DNA of 64,000 nt, taken from NCBI GenBank assembly GCA_947164865.1, contig CAMUYA010000002.1, positions 120,022 to 184,021 of the forward strand, in the 5' to 3' direction. Below, piece after piece: positions 9,060 through 17,885 of the stretch (position 1 is the first letter of the stretch; every line of letters starts with the position of its first letter). Made by a program: the position numbers and the translations under genes. The notes under the pieces are model-generated. The model was not told where the DNA came from, ran no database searches, and saw nothing but the letters and a program-made list of their open reading frames with translations. This DNA comes from an uncultured Lachnospiraceae bacterium (GTDB lineage: Bacteria > Bacillota > Clostridia > Lachnospirales > Lachnospiraceae).

Positions 9060-9752
9060 ATGATTTACTCGACAGAAGTTAAAGAAATGTGCCCTGTAAC
9101 CCAGGGGGTACATCACGGCGCCGCTCCCATTCCCGAAGAGGCAAAATGGGTTAAGGCAAAAAAGGTTGAGGATATTTCCGGCTATACTCACGGTATCGGC
9201 TGGTGTGCACCTCAGCAGGGATGCTGCAAGCTTTCCCTCAATGTAAAGGAAGGAATTATTCAGGAGGCTCTCGTAGAGACTATCGGATGCTCGGGAATGA
9301 CCCACTCTGCAGCTATGGCAGCAGAAATTCTCCCCGGACTTACCGTACTCGAGGCTCTTAACACAGACCTCGTTTGCGATGCTATCAACACCGCTATGAG
9401 AGAGCTTTTCCTTCAGATCGTATACGGCAGAACCCAGAGCGCATTCTCTGAGGACGGTCTTCAGATCGGTGCAGGTCTTGAGGATCTCGGAAAGGGAACC
9501 CGTTCCATGGTTGGTACCACATACGGAACTCTTGCAAAGGGACCTCGTTACCTCGAGCTTACAGACGGATACATCACCAATGTGGCGCTCGATGAGAATG
9601 ACGAGATCATCGGTTACAAGTATGTCAACTTCGGTAAGATGATGGACTTCATCAAGAAGGGTGACGATGCAAACACCGCTTTCGAGAAGGCATGCGGACA
9701 GTACGGAAGAGTTGCTGATGCCGCACGTCTCATCGATCCCAGAAAAGAGTAA
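9060..9752 (+). CDS. NifU-like iron-sulfur cluster scaffold family protein
   Basis: A 230-residue protein with a NifU/IscU-like core. Cysteines sit in IGWCAPQQGCCKLSL (residues 44-58), followed by a strand and then ETIGCSGMTHSAAMAAEIL (about 75-93), matching the pattern of one Cys in a strand and a second in a GC-x-x-x-x-SA helix start of the scaffold fold. It is longer than classical IscU and lacks the usual third-cysteine context, as in the clostridial variant that accompanies GGGtGRT proteins. It begins 7 bases after GGAGG and is followed after 22 bases by the GGGtGRT gene with its own AGGAGG. The tight pairing suggests the two products work together. Biochemical role not established here. 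Confidence 0.75.
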   Translation: MIYSTEVKEMCPVTQGVHHGAAPIPEEAKWVKAKKVEDISGYTHGIGWCAPQQGCCKLSLNVKEGIIQEALVETIGCSGMTHSAAMAAEILPGLTVLEALNTDLVCDAINTAMRELFLQIVYGRTQSAFSEDGLQIGAGLEDLGKGTRSMVGTTYGTLAKGPRYLELTDGYITNVALDENDEIIGYKYVNFGKMMDFIKKGDDANTAFEKACGQYGRVADAARLIDPRKE

Positions 9753-9774
9753 GAAGAAGGAGGTATTATAAATC

Positions 9775-10794
9775 ATGGCATTATTTGAATCATATGAAAG
9801 AAGAGAGCCTCAGATTCTTGCTAAGCTTAAGGAGTACGGCATCTCATCTATCGAAGAATGTAAAGATATCACGATGGCAGCAGGCATCGATGTATACAAG
9901 CTCATCGAGGGCATCCAGCCCATCTGCTTTGAGAATGCAAAGTGGGCATACACCGTAGGTGCAGCCATTGCCATTAAGAAGAACTGCCGCAAGGCAGCTG
10001 ATGCAGCAGCAGCTATCGGAGAGGGACTTCAGGCTTTCTGTATTCCCGGTTCCGTTGCAGATACACGTAAGGTTGGTCTCGGACACGGTAACCTCGGTAA
10101 GATGCTTCTCGAAGAGGATACAGAGTGCTTTGCATTCCTTGCAGGTCACGAGTCATTCGCGGCAGCAGAGGGAGCTATCGGTATCGCAGAGAAGGCTAAC
10201 AAGGTTCGTCAGAAGCCCCTTCGCGTTATCCTTAACGGCCTTGGAAAGGACGCAGCACAGATCATTTCCCGTATAAACGGATTTACATTTGTTGAGACTG
10301 AGTACGATCCTTACACCAACACTGTAAAGGAAGTATCCAGAAAGTGTTACTCCAAGGATGCAAACAGCCCTCGTGCAAAGGTTAACTGCTACGGCGCTAA
10401 CGATGTTTGCGAAGGAGTTGCCATCATGTGGAAGGAGAATGTTGACGTATCCATCACCGGTAACTCAACTAACCCTACCAGATTCCAGCATCCCGTTGCA
10501 GGTACCTACAAGAAGGAGCGTCTCGAGGCAGGCAAGAAGTACTTCTCAGTTGCTTCCGGCGGAGGAACAGGACGTACACTTCATCCGGATAACATGGCAG
10601 CAGGTCCCGCTTCCTACGGTATGACAGATACCATGGGACGTATGCACTCAGATGCACAGTTCGCAGGTTCATCTTCCGTTCCCGCACATGTTGAGATGAT
10701 GGGTCTTATCGGTGCAGGTAACAACCCGATGGTAGGTATGACTGTTTCAACAGCTGTTTCCATCGAAGAAGCTGCAAAGGCAGGAAAGTTCTAA
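9775..10794 (+). CDS. GGGtGRT family protein
   Basis: A 339-residue protein carrying the diagnostic SGGGTGRTLHPDN segment at about residues 261-273, which names the family. The N-terminal part is helical and Ala-rich (AIAIKKNCRKAADAAAAIGEG), the middle has FLAGHESFAAAEGAIGIAEKANK, and the C terminus is Gly/Met-rich (MMGLIGAGNNPMVGMTVS). The start is at 9775, 9 bases after GGAGG. Codon use is strongly biased toward a small set of codons, as in highly expressed genes, and so is the partner gene upstream. I know the family only as an uncharacterised companion of a NifU-like scaffold; the function is unknown. Confidence 0.85.
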   Translation: MALFESYERREPQILAKLKEYGISSIEECKDITMAAGIDVYKLIEGIQPICFENAKWAYTVGAAIAIKKNCRKAADAAAAIGEGLQAFCIPGSVADTRKVGLGHGNLGKMLLEEDTECFAFLAGHESFAAAEGAIGIAEKANKVRQKPLRVILNGLGKDAAQIISRINGFTFVETEYDPYTNTVKEVSRKCYSKDANSPRAKVNCYGANDVCEGVAIMWKENVDVSITGNSTNPTRFQHPVAGTYKKERLEAGKKYFSVASGGGTGRTLHPDNMAAGPASYGMTDTMGRMHSDAQFAGSSSVPAHVEMMGLIGAGNNPMVGMTVSTAVSIEEAAKAGKF

Positions 10795-10826
10795 AAGAAT
10801 ACAGATTGTAAATAACAATAAAAAGA

Positions 10827-10868
10827 AACATCCGGCAGATCAAACTGTCGGATGTTCTATTTTTCCTT
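10827..10868 (+). terminator. rho-independent terminator after the GGGtGRT gene
   Basis: AACATCCGGCAG at 10827-10838 pairs with CTGTCGGATGTT at 10845-10856 around a 6-base loop, with one G-U pair, followed by TCTATTTTT. Confidence 0.85.
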
Positions 10869-10949
10869 ACAGGAGAGTTAACAAAGCTCTTCTGTAAAGC
10901 AAATAGGATAGTAGTATGAAAAGGATCAAAAAGATGATAAAGGCAAATG

Positions 10950-12338
10950 CTACTGATACACCCTCTTGGAGCGAATCGCCGGTCTTTTATAGAGCAGGGG
11001 AACCAGCGATATGTAAAATGCAAAGGCGTTAACGATAAGAGCGCCTATCCATGCGCTGATCTCAGCATAGGCAGTGGCCGGGAAGCCGATCCTCCCTATA
11101 AAGAAGGAAATGGTGAAGATGCGCAGGAACATTTCCAGTATACCGGAAACCATGGGAAGCATAGGTTTTCCCATGCCCTGAACGGCACTTCTTACAACGA
11201 AGAGGGTATCCACAAAGATCATCATAAGTCCGCATCTTGGCAGAAACTCACATACAAGTCTGATCTGCTCGGTACCGGAAAGGAGTATGGCGGCAAGCTT
11301 AGCGGGGATGAAGATCATAAGTGAGCCCAGGATCACGTAGGATGTAGCAGCAATACCAAGGCAGACAAACAGTCCGTCCCGGATACGTTTATACTCCTTA
11401 GCGCCGTAATTCTGGCTGGTATATGCGCTCATCGCATTTCCCGCGGTTGAAGCGGGATTCATAAACAGATTAAGGTATTTGCTGCAAGCCGCATATGCTG
11501 CGGTATAAACCACTCCGGCTCCGTTTACAAAGTACTGGACAACCATACAGCCGATAGCAGTGATGGAATTCATAAATGCCATGGGGAGACCGTTTTTCAA
11601 AAGCTCGGCAAAGGCTCTAAATCCCAATTGGAAGTTGCTTTTTTCCAGCTTAATTATTTCAATGTGTCTGAGGCGGTTAATGCATATGAAAGCCGAAACT
11701 ATCTGTGCAATGATAGTGGCAATGGCAGCTCCCTCAACTCCCATATGAAATACAAATATAAACAGACTGTTAAGCCCTATATTGAGGATTGATGATGTGA
11801 TTATGGCCTTCAGAGGAGTTTTACTGTCGCCCAGTGCTCTTAATATGGCAGAGGAGATATTGTAAGCTATATTTGTTGATATGCCTCCGAAAATGATGTA
11901 TCCGTATATCAGGCTGTCCTGCATTATCAGGCTGTCCGTGCGAAGAAGCCTTAGAGCGTGAGGGAGAAAGACAACACTCACGGTTGAGAGAAAGACAGCC
12001 AGGATAACGCCGAGCTCGATAACTCCTGCCAGACGGTTTCTCATGGTATCGTAATCTTTTGCGCCGAAGCTCTGAGCCACAAGTACGCTGAATCCGTTAG
12101 CCAGTCCGAAAGAGAATCCGACGATCAGAAAGAAAAGTGATCCCATATTTCCGACTGCCGCCAGAGCGTTGTCTCCCAGGCCTTTACCTACGATCCAGGT
12201 ATCGGCAAAGTTGTAAAACTGCTGGAGCATACTGGTAAGAAGGAGAGGCCAGTAGAACGCGAGTATAAGCTTTAAGGGGCTTCCGGTCGTGAAATCGATT
12301 CTCTTTTTATCTGTTGTAATTGCTGATGCGCTTTTCAT
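10950..12338 (-). CDS. MATE family efflux transporter
   Basis: A 462-residue polytopic membrane protein with 12 predicted helices and the MATE opening FTTGSPLKLILAFYWPLLLTSMLQQFYNFADTWIVGK. It belongs to the same family as the gene at 728 but is clearly divergent in sequence, so the two are paralogues rather than a recent duplication. It is a stand-alone gene; its stop at 10950 is about 80 bases beyond the convergent terminator of the GGGtGRT gene. Substrate unknown. Confidence 0.92.
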   Translation of the reverse strand: MKSASAITTDKKRIDFTTGSPLKLILAFYWPLLLTSMLQQFYNFADTWIVGKGLGDNALAAVGNMGSLFFLIVGFSFGLANGFSVLVAQSFGAKDYDTMRNRLAGVIELGVILAVFLSTVSVVFLPHALRLLRTDSLIMQDSLIYGYIIFGGISTNIAYNISSAILRALGDSKTPLKAIITSSILNIGLNSLFIFVFHMGVEGAAIATIIAQIVSAFICINRLRHIEIIKLEKSNFQLGFRAFAELLKNGLPMAFMNSITAIGCMVVQYFVNGAGVVYTAAYAACSKYLNLFMNPASTAGNAMSAYTSQNYGAKEYKRIRDGLFVCLGIAATSYVILGSLMIFIPAKLAAILLSGTEQIRLVCEFLPRCGLMMIFVDTLFVVRSAVQGMGKPMLPMVSGILEMFLRIFTISFFIGRIGFPATAYAEISAWIGALIVNAFAFYISLVPLLYKRPAIRSKRVYQ

Positions 12339-12495
12339 AATTATCCGAATTGTTCCTTATCTGCGTCTCGAGACGTTCTTTCGTCCCGATGATCCGTATC
12401 TGTTTCTTGTTTTCCGTGATAGCAAGGAGATTATAGTATTGTTTTCATGTATAAACTAATCGAATTTTTCCCTGAGAATGATCATTTTTTGTCAT

Positions 12496-12525
12496 AAAAA
12501 GAGAGAGCGCACAGCGCTCTCTCTT
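12496..12525 (-). terminator. rho-independent terminator of the glycosidase gene
   Basis: On the minus strand AAGAGAGAGCGC (12525-12514) pairs with GCGCTCTCTCTT (12510-12499) around a 3-base loop and runs into five T residues. It lies directly after the stop of the minus-strand gene at 12536. Confidence 0.85.
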
Positions 12526-12535
12526 GCATGACCGG

Positions 12536-13498
12536 CTATTTTCTTTCCTTTTTATACCATTCTTTTACAAGGCTTTCTGTCTTTTTGCCCACAATGGAGA
12601 AGCCCATTTCAGGCTGCCTGTCAGGAATCTTAGTGTACCAGTCCCACCAGAAAAAGCCCGCAAACCAGCGCTCATCCCACATTGAGCGGAATGCCGATTC
12701 ATAAAAGGCGGCTTGTTCTTCTTCCGAATACGGGAATTCACGGTGTGTGAAATCATATGGCATCATGGCGCAGCCCTCGGCGCTGCGGCATCCTATCTCC
12801 ATAAAGATGATCTGTTTGCCGCCGTTTGCACTGGAAAGCTCGGCAAGCTTTTCTTTTTGAAGGTTCCATTCCTTTATCATGTTCTCCACGGAATCGCCCG
12901 GAATTTTTCCCACGCTGTAGTAGGCGGATGTACCGATGTAATCGACTGCGTCCCACCATTTGACACCGAATTCCTTACCGTGATTGGTATTGTAAACAAG
13001 GGGGCCGTGGTAGATCTTGCGTACTTCGGCGATAGTGTTTCGCCAGTATTCTTCTTTTGCTTCGGTGCCAAGCATTTCGCAGCCGACACAGAACATCTCA
13101 CATCCCGTATCTTCCGCAATTTCGGCATAATGACACAGGAATGCGGTATAAGAGCTGAACCATTCCTTCCAGTAATCCTTATCGCCCCAGTCCCTTTCGG
13201 GAAAGAAGATATGTGCCCGCCAGACGCCGTCTGCGCAGTTGACGATAGGCTTCATGCAGACCTTTAAGCCCAGGGAGTGAAGTTTGTTTGCGGCAGTCTC
13301 CACATCCTTATCCGTAACCGTGTATCTGTAATCGGGCCGTATCTGCGTTGAGTAAAAAGAATCCTGAACCACGGTAAATGCCAGGGCAGCCCAGTCCCCT
13401 CCCAGAGCAGCAAGTCTTTCCATAGAGGCGGCAGCCTCAGGTGTACGGTAGGCACCGCGCCTTCCGTCAAATCCGTAAGTAAAGCCTTTGATAAACAT
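12536..13498 (-). CDS. glycoside hydrolase, GH113-like (beta-mannanase type)
   Basis: A 320-residue protein without signal peptide, so cytoplasmic. It has the TIM-barrel pattern of clan A enzymes of family GH113: opening KGFTYGFDGRRGAY, ALAFTVVQDS near residue 58, VCMKPIVNC near 100, FCVGCEMLGTE near 158 (acid/base Glu candidate after the GCE) and IIFMEIGCRSAEG near 247 (nucleophile Glu in MEIG). An aromatic-rich end, FAGFFWWDWYTK, follows at about 289. Known members cleave beta-1,4-mannosyl links. The start has AAGGAGCG 3-10 bases upstream. It is monocistronic with its own terminator and would act on imported manno-oligosaccharides if the family assignment holds. Confidence 0.78.
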   Translation of the reverse strand: MFIKGFTYGFDGRRGAYRTPEAAASMERLAALGGDWAALAFTVVQDSFYSTQIRPDYRYTVTDKDVETAANKLHSLGLKVCMKPIVNCADGVWRAHIFFPERDWGDKDYWKEWFSSYTAFLCHYAEIAEDTGCEMFCVGCEMLGTEAKEEYWRNTIAEVRKIYHGPLVYNTNHGKEFGVKWWDAVDYIGTSAYYSVGKIPGDSVENMIKEWNLQKEKLAELSSANGGKQIIFMEIGCRSAEGCAMMPYDFTHREFPYSEEEQAAFYESAFRSMWDERWFAGFFWWDWYTKIPDRQPEMGFSIVGKKTESLVKEWYKKERK

Positions 13499-13672
13499 AA
13501 TCGCTCCTTAAAAAATATGTATATTTTCCTATTAATTGTGTATAATAATCCGTGAGCAAGCCGTGTTGACCATGCCGCGAGATTAAAATACCATAGCATA
13601 TCACGGTATGCAACATATTTCGGTGAGTTTTGAAAAGTTTTGAAAAGGGAAACGCAGCAGAGGGATAAACAA

Positions 13673-14443
13673 TTGGAAAAATACGATATAAGCGGATTTG
13701 AAAGCAGCCTTTCGGAATTGGGAATAAAGCTCCGAGACGAGGCTTATGACAGATTTATACAATACTATGAGCTTCTCACAGAGTGGAATAAGGTAATGAA
13801 TCTGACAGCGATCACAGAATATGACGAGGTTGTCACAAAGCATTTTGTGGATTCGCTTTCTATAGTGAAAGCGGGAGATTTCCGTGTGTCTGTGCCGGAG
13901 GTGTTAAATGGGTCAGAAGAATCAGCGGCTAAAAGCAGCCTGAAGGTTATTGATATAGGAACCGGCGCAGGATTCCCGGGTATACCGCTTAAGATAGCAT
14001 TCCCGGAGCTTGAGATCACTCTTCTGGATTCACTGAATAAAAGGATAGGATTTCTGAACACAGTGATAGAAGAACTCGGGCTTAAAGGAATCGAAGCACT
14101 TCACGGAAGGGCGGAGGATTACGCAAAAAAAGGACAGCTGCGGGAAAGCTTTGACCTGTGCGTATCGAGGGCGGTGGCAAATCTGTCGACGCTTTCGGAA
14201 TATTGCCTTCCCTATGTAAAGGTGGGCGGAAAGTTTATTGCGTACAAAGCGGAAAAAACATCTGAAGAAATCTCCGCAGCGGAAAAAGCTGTTTCCGAAC
14301 TGGGAGGAAGGATTGAAAAGTGTGAAGAGTTTACACTTCCGGGAACAGATCTTTACAGGACGCTTGTGGTCATAGAAAAAATAAAAGCGACCCCCGGAAA
14401 ATACCCGCGAAAGGCAGGTACTCCTTCAAAGGAGCCGCTGTAG
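13673..14443 (+). CDS. rsmG: 16S rRNA (guanine(527)-N7)-methyltransferase RsmG
   Basis: A class I SAM methyltransferase that methylates G527 of 16S rRNA. Family marks are the N-terminal LLTEWNKVMNLTAIT, HFVDSLS, the SAM loop VIDIGTGAGFPGIPLKIAFP, LLDSLNKRIGFL and the CVSRAVANLSTLSEY segment. I place the start at the TTG at 13673 (MEKYDISGF) because AGAGGG lies 8 bases upstream; an in-frame TTG at 13640 has no ribosome site. An insertion of about 20 residues (VSVPEVLNGSEESAAKS) precedes the SAM loop. It sits upstream of parA/parB, as often seen near the replication origin of Firmicutes, but with two minus-strand genes intervening. Confidence 0.93.
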   Translation: MEKYDISGFESSLSELGIKLRDEAYDRFIQYYELLTEWNKVMNLTAITEYDEVVTKHFVDSLSIVKAGDFRVSVPEVLNGSEESAAKSSLKVIDIGTGAGFPGIPLKIAFPELEITLLDSLNKRIGFLNTVIEELGLKGIEALHGRAEDYAKKGQLRESFDLCVSRAVANLSTLSEYCLPYVKVGGKFIAYKAEKTSEEISAAEKAVSELGGRIEKCEEFTLPGTDLYRTLVVIEKIKATPGKYPRKAGTPSKEPL

Positions 14444-14490
14444 ATATATCCGGATGTTCATACAGATGTGTGACACCCAGTGAATGATCG

Positions 14491-14754
14491 TTAAACCGAG
14501 GCAGGAGAGAGAGCCTGATAGAGTGCCTTGGAAAGCTGATCCGCGCAGGATGTTCCGCGGCCCTTGCAGTCATTCCCTGCGAGAAGAAGAGAAATCTCGG
14601 AAGCGTCTTTTCCTTCGCAGAGCTTTCCGATAGCCTTAAGGTTCCCGTTGCAACCGTTTGTGAAAACAAGGTTGTGGATCTTATTATTATCATCCAGTTC
14701 GAATTTAATGTTGGTTGAGCATACGCCGTGAGGTGTGAAATTGTATTCTTTCAT
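14491..14754 (-). CDS. TSCPD domain-containing protein (TIGR03905 type)
   Basis: An 87-residue protein that consists of the TSCPD domain: VCSTNIKFELDD at the start, VFTNGCNGNLKAIGKL in the middle and GNDCKGRGTSCADQLSKAL at the end. The fold is known from the C terminus of vitamin B12-dependent ribonucleotide reductases, where the cysteines are thought to bind metal or DNA. Small stand-alone versions are common in Clostridia and have no proven role. AGAAAGGAA precedes the ATG on the minus strand. It converges with rsmG. Confidence 0.85.
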   Translation of the reverse strand: MKEYNFTPHGVCSTNIKFELDDNNKIHNLVFTNGCNGNLKAIGKLCEGKDASEISLLLAGNDCKGRGTSCADQLSKALYQALSPASV

Positions 14755-14851
14755 AGGTATTCCTTTCTGTATTTAATGTCCTGTCAAGCTGAGGGTCAAC
14801 AACTGATCCGCGGCAATTGTTTACTGCGTGCGATGCTTTTCTGCTTTTTCG

Positions 14852-15346
14852 TCACATATTCCAATTTAGTTCATGCAAGTTACCTTGTTTTTCCAGTCCG
14901 GCAAATCCCTGCTGCCTTAAGGCCTCATAAAGTACTATAGCTACGGAGTTTGCCAGGTTGAGGGATCTTATATCCGGTCCCATCGGTATCCTTATGCAGT
15001 GGGGCTCGTCTTCGACAAGGAGCTCTTCTGGAATTCCCGCGCTTTCTCTTCCAAACATGATATAATCATCCGGGCCGAAGCTGACATCGCAGTAAATACG
15101 CCTTGCCTTTGTGGTGGCCATCCAGACCACTGCTCCGGGATGCTTTTCACGGAAGTCATTGTAATTAATATACCGCGTAACGTCAAGCTTGTCCCAGTAG
15201 TCCATGCCTGCACGCTTTAATTCTTTCTCGTTGATCCGAAAGCCTATGGGTTCTATCAGGTGCAGCGAAGTGCCTGTCGCCACGCATGTCCGCCCTATAT
15301 TTCCTGTGTTTGCCGGGATTTCCGGCTGGTGAAGGATAATGTGCAT
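14852..15346 (-). CDS. trmL: tRNA (cytidine(34)-2'-O)-methyltransferase TrmL
   Basis: A SPOUT-fold methyltransferase of about 164 residues that 2'-O-methylates the wobble base of tRNA-Leu. It shows HIILHQPEIPANTGNIGRTC at the N terminus, FGRESAGIPEELL near residue 100, and RIPMGPDIRSLNLANSVAIVLYEALRQ forming the knot. The frame is open to a TTG at 15394, but the extra 16 residues are hydrophobic and foreign to the family, so the ATG at 15346 is the natural start even though no good ribosome site precedes it. It is divergent from parA. Confidence 0.9.
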   Translation of the reverse strand: MHIILHQPEIPANTGNIGRTCVATGTSLHLIEPIGFRINEKELKRAGMDYWDKLDVTRYINYNDFREKHPGAVVWMATTKARRIYCDVSFGPDDYIMFGRESAGIPEELLVEDEPHCIRIPMGPDIRSLNLANSVAIVLYEALRQQGFAGLEKQGNLHELNWNM

Positions 15347-15401
15347 AGGAAGAATATAGCATAGATAAGGATAAAAGAGAAGAACCGCGGTCAAGAATTT
15401 T

Positions 15402-15430
15402 ATGACACATCCCGTTTATTGTGATATAAT
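15402..15430 (+). promoter_or_regulatory. sigma-A type promoter upstream of parA
   Basis: ATGACA at 15402-15407 and TATAAT at 15425-15430 with a 17-base spacer; TG at 15422-15423 makes an extended -10. It leaves a leader of about 90 bases before the parA ATG at 15529. Confidence 0.65.
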
Positions 15431-15528
15431 CTACTGTGCGAAAAGATGTAGCGGCGCCGAGAAAGGCTGTTTAAGCCGGGAGGCCGGCAATTGCGTTTAA
15501 TATTTATAGCAGAACTAAGGGGTTTAAA

Positions 15529-16299
15529 ATGAGTAAGATTATTGCGATAACCAACCAAAAGGGCGGTGTTGGAAAGACCACCACTTCGATCAACCTTTCT
15601 GCCGCTTTGGCAGAGATGGGTGAAAAGGTCCTCGTTGTGGATATGGATCCGCAGGGGAATACCACCAGTGGTTTCGGTGTAAATAAAAATGAACTGGAAA
15701 ACACAATATACGAGATGGTTCTCGGAGAATGTGCCCTGCAGGACTGTCTGATCAAAAATGTGGCTACAAACGTATCCCTTCTTCCATCCAATGTAAACCT
15801 TGCGGGAGCGGAAGTCGATCTGCTGGACAGAGATGACAAGTCCTTCATCTTAAAGAAGGAACTGGATTATATTGCGGACGAATATGGTTTTATAATCATC
15901 GATTGTCCTCCTTCGCTGAATATGCTGACTATTAATGCGATGACGGCTGCCACAAGCGTAATAGTTCCGATCCAGTGCGAATACTACGCTCTGGAGGGCG
16001 TCAGCCAGCTGATACATACCATTAATCTTGTAAGGGACAGACTGAACCCCGAGCTGAATATTGACGGAGTGGTGTTCACCATGTATGACGGAAGAACAAA
16101 TCTTTCGCAGCAGGTGGTGGAAAATGTTAAGAACAATCTCAGCCATCATATATACGATACGATGATACCCAGAAATATCAGGCTTGCTGAAGCACCGAGC
16201 TATGGCCAGCCCATCACGGTATATGATTCAAAATCGGCCGGAGCTGAGAGTTACAGAGCTTTGGCAAAAGAAGTCATAGAGCATAATAAGCATAGATAA
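15529..16299 (+). CDS. parA: chromosome partitioning ATPase ParA (Soj)
   Basis: A 256-residue deviant-Walker ATPase: KGGVGKTTTSINLSAALA at residues 10-27 (signature lysine and Walker lysine both present), DMDPQGN near 40, FIIIDCPPSLNMLTINAM near 118 and the C-terminal YGQPITVYDSKSAGAE. It drives origin segregation with ParB bound at parS and regulates replication initiation in Firmicutes. It is followed 92 bases later by parB in the same direction. This is the chromosomal pair, distinct from the ParM/ParR-like pair at 40.4-41.6 kb. Confidence 0.95.
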   Translation: MSKIIAITNQKGGVGKTTTSINLSAALAEMGEKVLVVDMDPQGNTTSGFGVNKNELENTIYEMVLGECALQDCLIKNVATNVSLLPSNVNLAGAEVDLLDRDDKSFILKKELDYIADEYGFIIIDCPPSLNMLTINAMTAATSVIVPIQCEYYALEGVSQLIHTINLVRDRLNPELNIDGVVFTMYDGRTNLSQQVVENVKNNLSHHIYDTMIPRNIRLAEAPSYGQPITVYDSKSAGAESYRALAKEVIEHNKHR

Positions 16300-16341
16300 A
16301 AGACACCTCATCAGTCAGATGATCTACGATCAGCCGACTGC

Positions 16342-16358
16342 TTCCCCGCAAGGGGGAA
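16342..16358 (+). other. short GC-rich hairpin between parA and parB
   Basis: TTCCCC at 16342-16347 pairs with GGGGAA at 16353-16358 around a small loop. No T tract follows, so it is not a terminator; it may stabilise the transcript or block read-through folding near the parB leader. Confidence 0.4.
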
Positions 16359-16391
16359 CCGAGAAGTTGATAAGAAGAAGGGAAAAGGAAA

Positions 16392-17273
16392 ATGGCAAAA
16401 AAGGGTTTAGGCAAAGGTCTCGATTCTCTTATACCGGTAAGCAAAAACAAGCCGTCCGCAGAGGCAGCGGTGCAGGGGGATACTGCGGTCAAGGACGGGG
16501 TGACTATGGTTAAGATCACCATGGTGGAACCCAATCGTGAACAGCCCCGCCGTAAGTTTGATGAAGATGCGCTGCAGGAACTTGCTGACTCCATCAAGCA
16601 GTTTGGTGTGATCCAGCCGCTTATCGTGCAGGATCGTAAATCACACTACGAGATAATCGCCGGTGAGCGCAGATGGAGAGCATCCAAGCTTGCCGGACTC
16701 AAGGAGATTCCCGTAATAATCAGGGATTACACCGAGAAGGAGATCCTGGAGGTTTCGATCATAGAGAATATTCAGAGAGAGGATCTGAATGCGATTGAAG
16801 AAGCTCAGGCTTATAAGGATCTTATCGAAAAGTTTGATCTGACTCAGGACGAGGTGGCCGAGAAAGTCAGCAAGAGCCGTCCCGAGATTGCCAACTCAAT
16901 GCGTCTCTTAAAGCTCTGCCCCGAAGTGCAGCAGATGATCGTTGATGAAATGCTCAGCAAGGGACATGCGAGAACGCTTCTTGCGGTGGAGGATCCCGAA
17001 AAGCAGCTTGAGCTTGCGCAGAGAGCATTTGATGAGAAACTGAGCGTAAGGGAAGTTGAAAAGCTTGTCAAGAATATGGACAAGCCGGTTAAACCAAAGC
17101 CGGTAACGGACGAGACACTTCAGCTTATATATAATGACACTTCCGAACAGCTCAAAAAGTCTCTTGGTACCAAGGTGGTGATAAACGGAAAAGGGAACGG
17201 GACCGGTACTATCAGTATTGAGTTTTTCAACCATGATGATTTTGACAAGATAGTGGACAGACTGAAAGGATAA
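16392..17273 (+). CDS. parB: chromosome partitioning protein ParB (Spo0J)
   Basis: A 293-residue CTPase/DNA clamp. N-terminal KKGLGKGLDSLIP, then the ParB/Srx nucleotide site PREQ-type segment EPNREQPRRKFDE near 45 and GERRWRASKLAGLKEIPVII near 94, then IENIQREDLNAIEEAQAY and a helix-turn-helix with DEVAEKVSKSRPEIANSMRLLKL near 155-178. The C terminus (VVINGKGNGTGTISIEFFNHDDFDKIVDRL) is the dimerisation part. It binds parS and loads condensin. I found no parS consensus palindrome in this window. Confidence 0.95.
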   Translation: MAKKGLGKGLDSLIPVSKNKPSAEAAVQGDTAVKDGVTMVKITMVEPNREQPRRKFDEDALQELADSIKQFGVIQPLIVQDRKSHYEIIAGERRWRASKLAGLKEIPVIIRDYTEKEILEVSIIENIQREDLNAIEEAQAYKDLIEKFDLTQDEVAEKVSKSRPEIANSMRLLKLCPEVQQMIVDEMLSKGHARTLLAVEDPEKQLELAQRAFDEKLSVREVEKLVKNMDKPVKPKPVTDETLQLIYNDTSEQLKKSLGTKVVINGKGNGTGTISIEFFNHDDFDKIVDRLKG

Positions 17274-17287
17274 AGGCATAAACCGCG

Positions 17288-17821
17288 ATGGAAAGCAATG
17301 TATTGAGATCACTGATAGATGTGGAAAGCATTGATCCCGGATATCTGTTTATAGCTGTCATCGGATTGTCTGTTCTGGTGATAATCCTTATTGTGCTTTA
17401 TGTATTAAACCTGTTGAAGGTTAAGAAACTTTCAGGAAGGCTCGACAGACTCTGCATGGGAAGCGACGCGGAAAGCCTCGAAGAAGAGATCGGAAAGATC
17501 ATTGAGGACAACCAGTATCTTAAGTCCACGACAGAACAGCATAAGGGAAATATCAAAACTCTTTATAAAAGAATGGCCATGGCCTGTCAGAAGACAGCGC
17601 TTGTGAAGTATGACGCGCTGGATCAGATGGGAGGCCAGCTGAGTTTTGTCATAGTTATGCTTGATGAAAAAGATAACGGATTTATATTGAATTCGGTACA
17701 CACCTCCGCCACCAATTACATTTATTCGAAAGAAGTCAGATCAGGAGAGTGTGACGTAGAGCTGGGAATAGAAGAGGAGACGGCGCTTGAAAAAGCCAAG
17801 TCAGTTAAAATACCCAAATAA
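17288..17821 (+). CDS. DUF4446 family membrane-anchored protein
   Basis: A 177-residue protein with one transmembrane helix (about residues 20-43, YLFIAVIGLSVLVIILIVLYVLNLL) followed by a basic, then coiled-coil stretch and a C-terminal domain with VKYDALDQMGGQLSFVIVMLDEKDNGFILNSVH, the hallmark of DUF4446. This family habitually follows parB in Clostridia, and here it starts 14 bases after parB. Function unknown. The N terminus is probably outside, with the conserved domain in the cytoplasm. Confidence 0.85.
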   Translation: MESNVLRSLIDVESIDPGYLFIAVIGLSVLVIILIVLYVLNLLKVKKLSGRLDRLCMGSDAESLEEEIGKIIEDNQYLKSTTEQHKGNIKTLYKRMAMACQKTALVKYDALDQMGGQLSFVIVMLDEKDNGFILNSVHTSATNYIYSKEVRSGECDVELGIEEETALEKAKSVKIPK

Positions 17822-17885
17822 CAGAGAATAAAAGATCAATATGATATGGCGGCCCGTGATATGACCGGGCGGAATTGGAGAGAAC

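Noticed and set aside
15529..17273. parS site near parA/parB
   Set aside because: I looked for the TGTTTCACGTGAAACA palindrome and found no convincing copy in the window.
17822..17885. T-box leader for serS
   Set aside because: The leader is only 64 bases with one short hairpin and lacks the T-box sequence and a terminator.
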